DNA of 7,251 nucleotides from CBDTTW01 sp965363675 (GTDB lineage: Bacteria; Bacteroidota; Rhodothermia; Rhodothermales; DASSAV01): the NCBI GenBank assembly GCA_965363675.1, contig CBDTTW010000152.1, positions 1 through 7,251 on the forward strand, given 5' to 3'. The notes below the pieces were generated by a model. The model was not told the DNA's origin and ran no database searches. It worked only from the letters and a program-made list of their open reading frames with translations. Position numbers and translations under genes: made by a program. Below, one piece after another: positions 1-6,146 of this stretch. Positions within the stretch are counted from its first letter, which is position 1. Every line of letters starts with the position of its first letter.

Positions 1-189
1 GGGCGGCGCCGTATTGCCGTCGCCGCCCGAGCCGGCGCGTTCGGCGCGGCGGCGCACCGCCTCGTCGGTCCAGTGGAGGCTGCGCTTCTCCTCGTTCTTG
101 AGGAAGCGGTTGACGGGCGCCAGCAAGAGGTACGCGATGAGCAGGAAGCCGAAAAGGCCGCCGAGGATGATGAGGTCGGTCGAATCCAT
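1..189 (-). CDS. Small membrane-anchored protein of unknown function, partial (C-terminus beyond left edge)
   Basis: The minus strand is open from an ATG at 189-187 for 63 codons to the window edge without a stop. The protein starts MDSTDLIILGG and has one clear hydrophobic segment at about residues 6-24, rich in Leu, Ile, Gly and Phe. A charged stretch follows (residues about 28-50, with RFLKNEEKR and RRRAERA), then a Gly/Ser/Asp-rich tail. This looks like a single-pass protein with a short N-terminus and a basic cytoplasmic tail. I see no enzymatic motif and do not recognise the family. There is no good Shine-Dalgarno before the ATG, as for several genes here. It is divergent from the response regulator, with 185 bases between the two starts, so the promoters may be shared or overlapping. 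The overlapping plus-strand frame at 14-244 is Arg/Ser-rich and looks like a shadow. Confidence 0.6.
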   Translation of the reverse strand, partial: MDSTDLIILGGLFGFLLIAYLLLAPVNRFLKNEEKRSLHWTDEAVRRRAERAGSGGDGNTAPP

Positions 190-231
190 AGAAGCCGGAG
201 AGATGCGCGCGGGTAGCGAGGCTGCGGGAAG

Positions 232-249
232 GCCGCTAAAATAAGCGGC
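232..249. repeat. Short inverted repeat in the divergent gap
   Basis: GCCGCT (232-237) and AGCGGC (244-249) are perfect 6-bp inverted arms around the A/T-rich spacer AAAATA. The element lies between the left-edge gene and the response regulator, in an otherwise G+C-rich gap. It could be an operator or part of a promoter. Arms this short arise easily by chance in such GC-rich DNA, and no second copy was seen. Confidence 0.25.
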
Positions 250-279
250 GGGGCGCGCCGCTTCGCCGCACGGCGTTTA

Positions 280-288
280 TTACCTTGA
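280..288 (+). promoter_or_regulatory. Possible -7-type promoter element before the response regulator
   Basis: TTACCTTGA at 280-288 closely resembles TTATCTTGA before def (5512-5520) and TATCTTG on the minus strand at 2786-2780. The shared core TAYCTTG is one base shorter than the Bacteroidota -7 consensus TAnnTTTG. No clear TTG/TTTG -33 element sits at the expected distance. If real, transcription would start at about 292-296, leaving a leader of roughly 80 bases before the ATG at 375. Confidence 0.3.
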
Positions 289-374
289 ACGGCATGGATC
301 GTTTCGCGGCGGCGCAGGTCCGCGCGCGACGGCCCGCGCTTTTGCCTGCACACCAACCGCAACTGCATTCTGCC

Positions 375-1070
375 ATGGCAAACACCCGCATGCTCATCGT
401 CGAGGACGATCCGGAAGTGGGGACAGGGCTGGAGGACTTTTTCTCGCTCAAGGGCTACAGCGTCGAGCGCGCCCTGGAAGGCGACCAGGCGCTCCAGCTC
501 ATGACGACCCTGCCGGCCTACGACATCGTGCTGCTGGACGTGATGCTGCCCAAGAAAAACGGCTTCGACGTGCTGCGGGAGGCGCGCCGCGCGGGCGTGG
601 CCTCGCCGGTGCTGGTGCTGACGGTGCGCGGCAAGGAAGAAGACCGGATGCAGGGCTTCGGGCTGGGCGCCGACGACTACCTGACCAAGCCGTTCAGCGC
701 CGAGGAGCTGGCCGCGCGCGTCAAGGCGGTGCTCAAGCGCAGCAGCCGCACGGCGGCCGAGGCGCCGATGGACGTGTACCGCTTTGGCGACGTGACGATC
801 AACTTCACCAACCACACGGCCCACATGGGCGCCGAGGAGGTGGTGTTTACGGCGCTGGAGTTCGCCATCCTGCGCTACTTCATCGAGCACCGGGGCCGCA
901 CCGTCAGCCGCAAGCAGCTTCTGCGCGACGTGTGGGGCATCAGCGGCGAGATCACCACGCGCACCATCGACCGGCACGTGGCTTCGCTGCGCAAGAAGAT
1001 CGAGCCGGACGCGCTCGCGCCGCGCTACCTCGAAACGGTCTACGGCATCGGCTACAAGTTCTCGGGCTGA
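375..1070 (+). CDS. OmpR/PhoB-family two-component response regulator
   Basis: This 231-residue protein has the usual length and layout of a DNA-binding response regulator. The receiver domain (about 4-120) shows the acidic pair D11/D12, the phospho-acceptor D55 in LLDVMLP, T83 in LVLTVRG, and the invariant K105 in LTKPF. After a short linker, the winged-helix output domain spans about 135-229, with the recognition-helix region TRTIDRHVASLRKKIE (195-210) and the closing YGIGYKF hairpin. All catalytic receiver residues are present, so it should be phosphorylated by a histidine kinase and bind DNA, probably as a dimer. I chose the ATG at 375 because the receiver fold begins just after it (MANTRMLIVEDD). 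The same frame extends upstream to a TTG at 285, but that stretch is Arg/Ala/Pro-rich and overlaps the possible promoter. No kinase gene is in the window, so the partner and the regulated genes are unknown. Confidence 0.95.
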   Translation: MANTRMLIVEDDPEVGTGLEDFFSLKGYSVERALEGDQALQLMTTLPAYDIVLLDVMLPKKNGFDVLREARRAGVASPVLVLTVRGKEEDRMQGFGLGADDYLTKPFSAEELAARVKAVLKRSSRTAAEAPMDVYRFGDVTINFTNHTAHMGAEEVVFTALEFAILRYFIEHRGRTVSRKQLLRDVWGISGEITTRTIDRHVASLRKKIEPDALAPRYLETVYGIGYKFSG

Positions 1071-1087
1071 CGCCTGCGCCCTCGCCG

Positions 1088-1136
1088 AACGCAAAAAAAG
1101 GACCTGCCCGGAAAGAGCAGGTCCTTTTTTTGCGTT
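1088..1136. terminator. Bidirectional rho-independent terminator between convergent genes
   Basis: A perfect 20-bp inverted repeat pairs 1088-1107 with 1117-1136 around a 9-base loop (1108-1116). The core is GGACCTGC/GCAGGTCC. It is preceded by seven A and followed by seven T, so either strand transcribes a GC stem ending in a U run. It lies 17 bases after the response-regulator stop (1070) and 16 bases after the stop of the minus-strand OmpA/PKD gene (1153), as expected for a terminator shared by both. Confidence 0.93.
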
Positions 1137-1152
1137 TGCAGCGCCGGGGCGC

Positions 1153-2640
1153 TTAGCGCGGGATCGTATCGACGCGGCGGTAGCGCTCGGCGCCCTCCTT
1201 CTTCGAGGTCGTCCCGGTGACGCGGCCGCGTCCGACCGTGCGCAGGCGCGTCCGGTCCACGTCGTTCTCCATGTAGAACTCGCGCACGGCGTAGGCGCGG
1301 TCGTCGGAGAGCTGCTGCGGGTTGCGCTCGCCGGGGCCGGCGTAGCCTTCGATGGAGACCGTGATGTCGCGGCACTCGCGCAGCAGGTCCAGGTTCTCCT
1401 GAAGCGCGGCGCGCCCTTCTTCGGTCAGCACGCTGCTGTTCGTGCCGAAGTACACCGAGTTCATCTCGGTCACGTCGCGGCAGATGGCCGAGGTCGTCGC
1501 GTTGACGTTCAGTTCGAGCGTCTGCGTGTCGGAGCCGGCGGGGTTGTTGATCTGGAGCGTGACGGTGTAGTCGCCCGGCTCGTCGTAGGTATGCGAGGGC
1601 GTGGCCTGCACCGACGTATTGCCGTCGCCGAAGTCCCAGTTGTACGTGATGGGGGCGTCGCCCTGCACGTTGGCGCTGAAGCGCACCGGCTTGCCCTCGT
1701 CCGGGTTCTGCGGGCTGGCCGTCAGGCCGGAGATGCTGGCCGCGACGGGCTTCGGCACGACGGTCACGTTCAGCGTGCCTTCGTCGGAGCCTTTGCGGTT
1801 GCTTCCCATGAAGCGCACCGTGTAGGCGCCGGGCTGCGCGTAGGTGTGCGTGGCCGTAAGCCCGTTGCCGTACGAGCCGTCGCCCCAGTCCCAGCGCAGT
1901 TCCATGGGCTGCGTGGCGTTCGAGTTGACCGAGGCCGTGAACGTGCCGGGGGCGCCGGCCTCCAGGCGGCTCGGGCCGTTGACGCTCAGCACGTCGAGCG
2001 GGACGGCGGCCGACTTGAAGTTGTACTTCAGGCCGAGCCCGAGCGAGTTGAGCAGATCGAAGCTGCCCGAGCCGTTTTCCTCGTTGCCGTCGGCGGCGTC
2101 GTCGGGGAAGGCCGGGCGCAGGTTGCCTTCCAGGAAGAACGAGAGCTGATCCGAAAGCAGAAAGTCGAGCCCCACGCCCACGACCGGGCCGAAGGCGGTG
2201 CGCGTGCCTTCCTCGTTGGCGGCCTCGTCGATCACGTTGCCGAACGAGGCGTGCAACCCGCCGTGCAGGTACGGCGCCAGAGGCGCGGCGTCGCCGGCGA
2301 AGGTGTAGCGGAACAGCAGTTCGAGCGCGCTGCGCGTGGAGCTGTCGCCGTCGGGCATGATGGAGGGGTAGTCGCCCGCGTGGAAGGCCACGCCGATGCT
2401 GAACGGGACGGTGTACTGGTAGCCGAACTCCAGGCCGAGGTGGTACGGGAAGGCGCCCTCGAACTTGAAGGCGCTTTTGTTGTTGTCGCCGACGTAACTG
2501 GAGATGCCGACCTGCGGGCGCAGGTAGAGCGTGGCGTCGGGCCGGAGGGCCTGGGCGGCGGCGCCGTGCGCGGTGAGCAGCGCGAAGAGCAGCAGCGCCG
2601 CCGTCGCAGCGCGGCGTCCGGACAGCAGAGGTAGGTTCAT
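1153..2640 (-). CDS. Outer-membrane beta-barrel protein with two PKD domains and an OmpA-like C-terminus
   Basis: This 495-residue exported protein starts with a signal peptide (1-30, ending AHGAAAQ). Residues about 31-209 alternate polar and aromatic/hydrophobic residues and contain paired strands such as LGLEFGYQYTVPFSIGVAF and FGPVVGVGLDFLL, fitting a small OmpA/OprF-like barrel. Two PKD (Ig-like) domains follow: about 218-296 (WDWGDG at 250, HTYAQPGAYTV) and about 299-380 (WDFGDG at 335, HTYDEPGDYTV). The C-terminus (about 386-495) is OmpA-like, with FGTNSSVLTEEGRAAL, LSDDRAYAV and a closing RRVD. Such domains hold the outer membrane to peptidoglycan, so a structural role at the periplasmic face is likely. 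The usual GHTD motif of this domain reads GYAG (432-435), while the Arg in LSDDRA is kept. Cysteines 387 and 423 could form a disulfide. The gene stands alone between the shared terminator and the divergent region 2641-2994. No Shine-Dalgarno is seen before the ATG at 2640-2638. Confidence 0.92.
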   Translation of the reverse strand: MNLPLLSGRRAATAALLLFALLTAHGAAAQALRPDATLYLRPQVGISSYVGDNNKSAFKFEGAFPYHLGLEFGYQYTVPFSIGVAFHAGDYPSIMPDGDSSTRSALELLFRYTFAGDAAPLAPYLHGGLHASFGNVIDEAANEEGTRTAFGPVVGVGLDFLLSDQLSFFLEGNLRPAFPDDAADGNEENGSGSFDLLNSLGLGLKYNFKSAAVPLDVLSVNGPSRLEAGAPGTFTASVNSNATQPMELRWDWGDGSYGNGLTATHTYAQPGAYTVRFMGSNRKGSDEGTLNVTVVPKPVAASISGLTASPQNPDEGKPVRFSANVQGDAPITYNWDFGDGNTSVQATPSHTYDEPGDYTVTLQINNPAGSDTQTLELNVNATTSAICRDVTEMNSVYFGTNSSVLTEEGRAALQENLDLLRECRDITVSIEGYAGPGERNPQQLSDDRAYAVREFYMENDVDRTRLRTVGRGRVTGTTSKKEGAERYRRVDTIPR

Positions 2641-2779
2641 GGATCGGTTGGCGTTGGTTATGAGGAAGTACAGGGGATCTACAAGGCGCAGCCGTATGCG
2701 CAGGGCCGGAGGCGCCGCCGGAAGCGGCGTGGGCCTCCCGAAGGTAGGGGTATTCGGGCCGGGGCGCGCATAAACCGCG

Positions 2780-2786
2780 CAAGATA
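2780..2786 (-). promoter_or_regulatory. Possible -7-type element for the OmpA/PKD gene
   Basis: The minus strand reads TATCTTG from 2786 to 2780, the same core as before def and close to the one before the response regulator. It overlaps the first unit of the 20-bp tandem repeat. If used, it would give the OmpA/PKD gene an untranslated leader of about 130 bases. No matching -33 element was found, so this is tentative. Confidence 0.3.
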
Positions 2787-2822
2787 CAGGGCGCGGCGGC
2801 GGGATACAGAGCGCGGCGGCGC
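2783..2822. repeat. 20-bp tandem direct repeat, two copies
   Basis: Units 2783-2802 and 2803-2822 are 18 of 20 bases identical. Each begins GATACAG and continues with a GC-rich run containing GCGCGGCGGC. They differ only at unit positions 8 and 20. On the minus strand each unit carries TGTATC, so this hexamer recurs exactly 20 bp apart, about two helical turns. The repeat sits in the divergent promoter region and may be a pair of regulator sites, a duplicated promoter core, or simple slippage in GC-rich DNA. Confidence 0.75.
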
Positions 2823-2985
2823 GCGTGCAGGCGCCCCGCGCGAGTTTTGCCAGATCGTATCAGTCCGGCGCGGCTTGTAACGTTGCCGCCGGGGGGCCGG
2901 GGCGCTGGCGCCGCCCGAGGGGCCGAAGCTACTTTCCGGCGCGCCGCCGCACGGGCGGGCGCGCCGAACGGGCGGATGCCTCTGC

Positions 2986-2991
2986 GGAGAG
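2986..2991 (+). promoter_or_regulatory. Ribosome binding site supporting the start at 2995
   Basis: GGAGAG at 2986-2991 precedes the ATG at 2995, with 5 bases between GGAG and the ATG. It is one of the few good Shine-Dalgarno matches in the window. It favours this start over the other frames crossing the region. Confidence 0.6.
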
Positions 2992-2994
2992 CTT

Positions 2995-3417
2995 ATGAAG
3001 GGACTGTTGCATTATTTCCTGCTGGTGGGCCTGCCGATAGCCGGGCTGCTGGTGGTGCTGCATCTGGGGCAGGGGCTCACGCCGCCGCGCGCGGTCTGGG
3101 GCACGTGGGCGCCGGCCTTCGAGGGCGCCGGGGCGTGCCCGGAGCCGCTGCCGGAGCTGCTGGTCATCTCGCAGTCGGGGCGGCGGCTCACGCTCAACGT
3201 GCACACCGAAGGCCGCCGCCGGCCGCTCGAAGGGCGCATCGTCCGGGATAGCCTGGAGGCCGACTACACCGCCGGCGACTGCCCCGGCGAGGCGCTGCGG
3301 GCCGTCGCCGGGGGGCGGCGCCCTCAGGACCGGCTCAGGGGAGCCCTGGCGCTCACGGCGTGCGGCTGCCGCCCGGCGGCCTTCGAGGCCGTGCGCAAAC
3401 CGGAGCGGGGGCGCTGA
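2995..3417 (+). CDS. Membrane-anchored small protein of unknown function, upstream partner of the antiporter
   Basis: This 140-residue protein has one hydrophobic segment at about 5-25 (LHYFLLVGLPIAGLLVVLHL), either a signal anchor or an uncleaved signal. Its short, basic N-terminus suggests the rest faces the periplasm. Residues about 34-125 look beta-rich: a WGTW motif (35-38), then ELLVISQSGRRLTLNVH, then LEGRIVRDSLEADY. That pattern recalls small lipocalin-like barrels, but I do not recognise the family. Four cysteines (48, 96, 123, 125) could form disulfides or bind a metal; two of them are in ACGC near the end. The stop lies 3 bases before the antiporter start, so the two are almost certainly co-transcribed and probably act together. 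An accessory or sensing role for the transporter is inference from position alone. Confidence 0.75.
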   Translation: MKGLLHYFLLVGLPIAGLLVVLHLGQGLTPPRAVWGTWAPAFEGAGACPEPLPELLVISQSGRRLTLNVHTEGRRRPLEGRIVRDSLEADYTAGDCPGEALRAVAGGRRPQDRLRGALALTACGCRPAAFEAVRKPERGR

Positions 3418-3420
3418 CCC

Positions 3421-5472
3421 ATGGAGCACGTATTGCTGACCCTGTTGCCCCAGGTGGGCGTGGTGCTGCTCACGGCGCGCCTGGTGGGCCTGGCGTTCCG
3501 GCGGATGAACCAGCCGCAGGTCATCGGCGAGATGGCGGCGGGCATCATGCTCGGGCCGTCGCTGCTGGGGTGGCTGGCCCCCGGCGTCTACGCAGCCTTG
3601 TTTCCGCCCGAGAGCATGGGCTACCTCAACGCCCTGGCGCAGATGGGGCTGCTCTTGTTCATGTTCCTCGTAGGGCTGGAGCTGGACCCCGAGATGCTGC
3701 GCAACCGGGGGCGGGCGGCCCTCACGACGAGCCACGCCAGCATCACGCAGCCGTTTTTCCTCGGCTCGATCCTGGCGCTCTACCTCTACACGCGCGTAGC
3801 CGATAGCGGGGTCGAGTTTACGAGCTTCGCCCTGTTCATGGGGGCCGCCATGAGCGTGACGGCGTTCCCCGTGCTGGCGCGCATCCTGAGCGAACGCGGG
3901 CTGCTCGGCACGAAGGTCGGGGTCGTCACGGTGACGTGCGCCGCCGTGGACGACGTGACGGCGTGGTGCATTCTGGCGGTCGTCATCGCCATCGTGCGCT
4001 CCACGGGGGCCGGCAGCGTGCTCTTTACGCTCGGCGGCACCGTGCTCTACATCGCGGCCATGATCTTTCTGGTGCGGCCCCTTGCGCGCCGGATCGGCAT
4101 GCACTACGAGACCCGGGGCCGCCTGACGCAGGACGCGCTCGCGGCGGCGCTGCTCTTGCTGCTCCTCTCAGCCTGGACGACCGAGCACCTGGGCATCCAC
4201 GCCCTTTTCGGCGCCTTCTTCATCGGCGTCGTGATGCCCAAGGGGCGCGGCTTCGTGCACGACCTGACGGCGCGCCTCGAAGACGTGACCGTGATTCTGC
4301 TGCTCCCGCTCTTCTTCGCCTACGCCGGGCTGCGGACCGAGATCGGGCTGCTCAATACGCCGGCGCTCTGGCTGGACTGCCTGCTCATCATCCTGGTGGC
4401 CGTGGTGGGCAAGTTCGGCGGCTCGACGGTGGCGGCCAAAATCTCGGGCCTTACATGGCGCGAGGCCGGGGCGCTCGGCATCCTGATGAACACGCGCGGG
4501 TTGATGGAACTGGTGATCCTGACGATCGGCCTCGACCTGGGCGTCATCTCGCCGGCGCTCTACGCCATGATGGTCATCATGGCGCTCAGCACGACGTTCA
4601 TGACGACGCCGATCCTGGAACTGATCTACCCGCTGCGCCTGCTCCGGCGGGACAAGGCCGAGCCGGAGGGTCCGGCCAAGGCGTTCCGGGTGCTGATGCC
4701 CGTGGCGATGCCCTCCTCGGGCGCCGAGCTGCTGCGCGTGGCGCGCCTCATGGCTCCCCCCGACAAGCTGAAGATCACGGCGCTGCACCTGATCCGCAAC
4801 GAGCAGGTGTTCGCCAGCACGTACGTGGACGTGCCCGCCGCCGAGGCGCGCGTGTTGCAGCCCTTGCTGCCGCTCGCCGACGGCCTGAACCTGCGGCCTA
4901 TCGCGTTCGTGAGCGGCGACCTGGGGGCCGACATTGCGGCCGTGGCGCGCGAGCAGCAGGCCGACCTCGTGCTGATGGGGCGCCATCAGCCGGTGCTCAC
5001 CAAAAGCATCCTCGGCGGCGTCGTCTACGAGGTGCTGCGGGAGGCCCGCGCCGACGTGGCGGTGTACGTAGGCCGCGCCGCCGAGCCGGGCGGGCGCCTG
5101 CTCGTGCCCTACGCCGGCGGCCCGCACGACCGGGGCGCCCTCGAACTGGCCGCGATGCTCGTCGCCGGGCGCGAGGAGGCCCGCGTCACGGTGCTCCAGG
5201 TCGTCGAGCCGGGCCGCGCCGCCGAAACGACGCCGCCCGCGCTCCCGGCAGGCGCCAACCCGGACCGGGTGCGCGTCCTCGTCGTCGAGAGCGCCCGCCC
5301 GGTCGAAGCGGCCCTGGCCGAGGCCGCCGCCGACTACGACATGATGGTGGTAGGCGCTTCGGCGGCGTGGGGCTTCGAGCCGTCGATGTACAGCACCCGC
5401 CAGGAGCGCCTCGTGCAGCAGGCGCCTACGGCGCTGCTGGTGGTGCACAAGCACGATAAAAACGCCGCCTAA
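3421..5472 (+). CDS. CPA2-family (KefB/CHX-like) cation:proton antiporter with two C-terminal universal-stress-type domains
   Basis: This 683-residue protein exchanges monovalent cations (K+ or Na+) for protons across the inner membrane, judged from its family. Residues about 5-405 form the Na+/H+-exchanger domain with about a dozen hydrophobic segments. Family landmarks include QPQVIGEMAAGIMLGPSLLG (31-50), LLLFMFLVGLELD (77-89), AMSVTAFPVLARILSE (143-158), the paired acids D177/D178 in AAVDDVTAW, and ALFGAFFIGVVMP (261-273). ILMNTRGLMELVILTIGLD (354-372) and MALSTTFMTTPILELIY (387-403) closely match what I recall of plant CHX exchangers. The tail holds two UspA-like folds, about 422-551 and 559-677. 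The first keeps LMGRHQ...LGGVVYEVL, resembling the Usp nucleotide-binding loop; the second (VVGASAAWGF...) is more degenerate. No TrkA-type NAD-binding domain is present, unlike KefB/KefC. The substrate cannot be read from the sequence. It follows the small four-cysteine gene by 3 bases. Confidence 0.94.
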   Translation: MEHVLLTLLPQVGVVLLTARLVGLAFRRMNQPQVIGEMAAGIMLGPSLLGWLAPGVYAALFPPESMGYLNALAQMGLLLFMFLVGLELDPEMLRNRGRAALTTSHASITQPFFLGSILALYLYTRVADSGVEFTSFALFMGAAMSVTAFPVLARILSERGLLGTKVGVVTVTCAAVDDVTAWCILAVVIAIVRSTGAGSVLFTLGGTVLYIAAMIFLVRPLARRIGMHYETRGRLTQDALAAALLLLLLSAWTTEHLGIHALFGAFFIGVVMPKGRGFVHDLTARLEDVTVILLLPLFFAYAGLRTEIGLLNTPALWLDCLLIILVAVVGKFGGSTVAAKISGLTWREAGALGILMNTRGLMELVILTIGLDLGVISPALYAMMVIMALSTTFMTTPILELIYPLRLLRRDKAEPEGPAKAFRVLMPVAMPSSGAELLRVARLMAPPDKLKITALHLIRNEQVFASTYVDVPAAEARVLQPLLPLADGLNLRPIAFVSGDLGADIAAVAREQQADLVLMGRHQPVLTKSILGGVVYEVLREARADVAVYVGRAAEPGGRLLVPYAGGPHDRGALELAAMLVAGREEARVTVLQVVEPGRAAETTPPALPAGANPDRVRVLVVESARPVEAALAEAAADYDMMVVGASAAWGFEPSMYSTRQERLVQQAPTALLVVHKHDKNAA

Positions 5473-5511
5473 ACGGCGCGCGCGCGCGGAGCCTTTTCGG
5501 CGGGTGCGGCG

Positions 5512-5520
5512 TTATCTTGA
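5512..5520 (+). promoter_or_regulatory. Possible -7-type promoter element before def
   Basis: TTATCTTGA at 5512-5520 nearly equals the element before the response regulator; both follow GGCGTT. Transcription would start at about 5525-5530, giving def a leader of roughly 20-25 bases. This supports the ATG at 5550 over the in-frame TTG at 5517, which lies inside the motif. TTTT at 5494-5497 is the only -33-like feature, and it is closer than usual. Confidence 0.35.
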
Positions 5521-5549
5521 GGCCCTCCCCGAGTCAACGTTTTCGCGCC

Positions 5550-6131
5550 ATGGTGCTCCCTGTTTATCTGTACGGTCAACCCGTCCTCCGCGAAGAGACG
5601 GTAGAGGTCACGCCCGATTCCGAAGAGTTGCCGCAGCTCATCGAAGACCTGATCGACACGCTGCACGAAGCCTCCGGCATCGGCCTGGCCGCCCCGCAGA
5701 TCGGCCGCCGCGAGCGCGTATTCGTAGTAGACCTGACGGCGCTCAAGGACGACCTGGAGGAGGCCCACCTCACCGTGCCGCCGCAGCCGATGGTGTTCAT
5801 CAACCCGGAGGTCGTGTGGGAGAGCCCGGAGACGGCCGAGTATGAGGAAGGCTGCCTCTCTATCCCCGAGCTGCGCGAGAACGTGGTGCGCCCGGCCAGC
5901 GTGCGCATGCAGTTCCTCGACCAGGGGTTCACGCCGCAGGAAATGCAGTTCGACGAGTTCATGGCGCGTGTGGTGCAGCACGAGTTCGACCACCTGGAGG
6001 GCGTGCTGTTCATCGACCGGCTCAGTCCGCTCAAGCGCCGCCTGCTTAAGCGCCGCCTGCGCGAAGTGGCGCGCGGCGAAGTCGAGACGGAGTACCCGGT
6101 GGCCGCAAACCCCGAGTTCAGCGGCCGTTAA
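5550..6131 (+). CDS. def: Peptide deformylase
   Basis: Removes the formyl group from the N-terminal methionine of new proteins in the cytoplasm, normally an essential step. The 193-residue protein has all three family motifs intact: GIGLAAPQ (43-50), EGCLS (100-104) with the metal ligand C102, and HEFDH (144-148), where H144 and H148 bind the metal and E145 is the catalytic base. Length is normal. An insert at about 64-78 between the first two motifs (around TALKDDLEEAHLTVPP) is typical of longer deformylases as I recall them. I chose the ATG at 5550 because the fold begins with LPVYLYGQPVLRE; an upstream in-frame TTG (5517) overlaps a likely promoter element. The usual partner fmt is not adjacent. 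Instead the His/Cys-rich gene starts 15 bases after the stop, so read-through into the receptor operon is possible. Confidence 0.97.
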   Translation: MVLPVYLYGQPVLREETVEVTPDSEELPQLIEDLIDTLHEASGIGLAAPQIGRRERVFVVDLTALKDDLEEAHLTVPPQPMVFINPEVVWESPETAEYEEGCLSIPELRENVVRPASVRMQFLDQGFTPQEMQFDEFMARVVQHEFDHLEGVLFIDRLSPLKRRLLKRRLREVARGEVETEYPVAANPEFSGR

Positions 6132-6135
6132 CCGC

Positions 6136-6140
6136 GAGGG
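6136..6140 (+). promoter_or_regulatory. Ribosome binding site deciding the start at 6147
   Basis: GAGGG at 6136-6140 directly abuts an ATG at 6141 but lies 6 bases before the in-frame ATG at 6147. The normal spacing favours 6147 as the true start of the His/Cys-rich protein, making it 116 residues. Confidence 0.5.
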
Positions 6141-6146
6141 ATGCGC

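Larger units (their letters stand above)
2641..2994. other. Divergent intergenic region, 354 bases, no gene seen
   Basis: This gap separates the starts of the minus-strand OmpA/PKD gene and the plus-strand antiporter unit and should hold both promoters. The contents I can support are a 20-bp tandem repeat (2783-2822), a TATCTTG element on the minus strand (2786-2780), and a plus-strand TAACGTTG at 2878-2885 that differs from TAnnTTTG at one fixed base. A TTTG lies at 2846-2849, but the 28-base gap to TAACGTTG is longer than usual for a -33/-7 pair. The frames crossing the region are low-complexity Arg/Ala/Gly shadows. Confidence 0.6.

Noticed and set aside
285..374. N-terminal extension of the response regulator from an upstream TTG
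   Set aside because: The added 30 residues are Arg/Ala/Pro-rich, precede a complete receiver fold, and overlap the promoter-like TTACCTTGA.
1052..2782. Long minus-strand open frame of 576 codons overlapping the OmpA/PKD gene
   Set aside because: It is Arg/Ala/Pro-rich with no domain pattern, in a different frame of the OmpA/PKD gene, which has clear signal, PKD and OmpA motifs. High GC leaves shadow frames open.
2929..4104. 391-codon minus-strand open frame opposite the small protein and antiporter
   Set aside because: Low-complexity His/Arg/Gln/Pro-rich shadow of well-supported plus-strand genes.
3936..5459. 507-codon plus-strand frame inside the antiporter
   Set aside because: Arg/Gly/Ala-rich out-of-frame shadow; the antiporter frame carries all family motifs.
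5463..5478. Small inverted repeat CGCCG/CGGCG at the antiporter stop, considered as a terminator
   Set aside because: Only a 5-bp stem overlapping the stop codon, with no following T run; common by chance in this GC-rich sequence.
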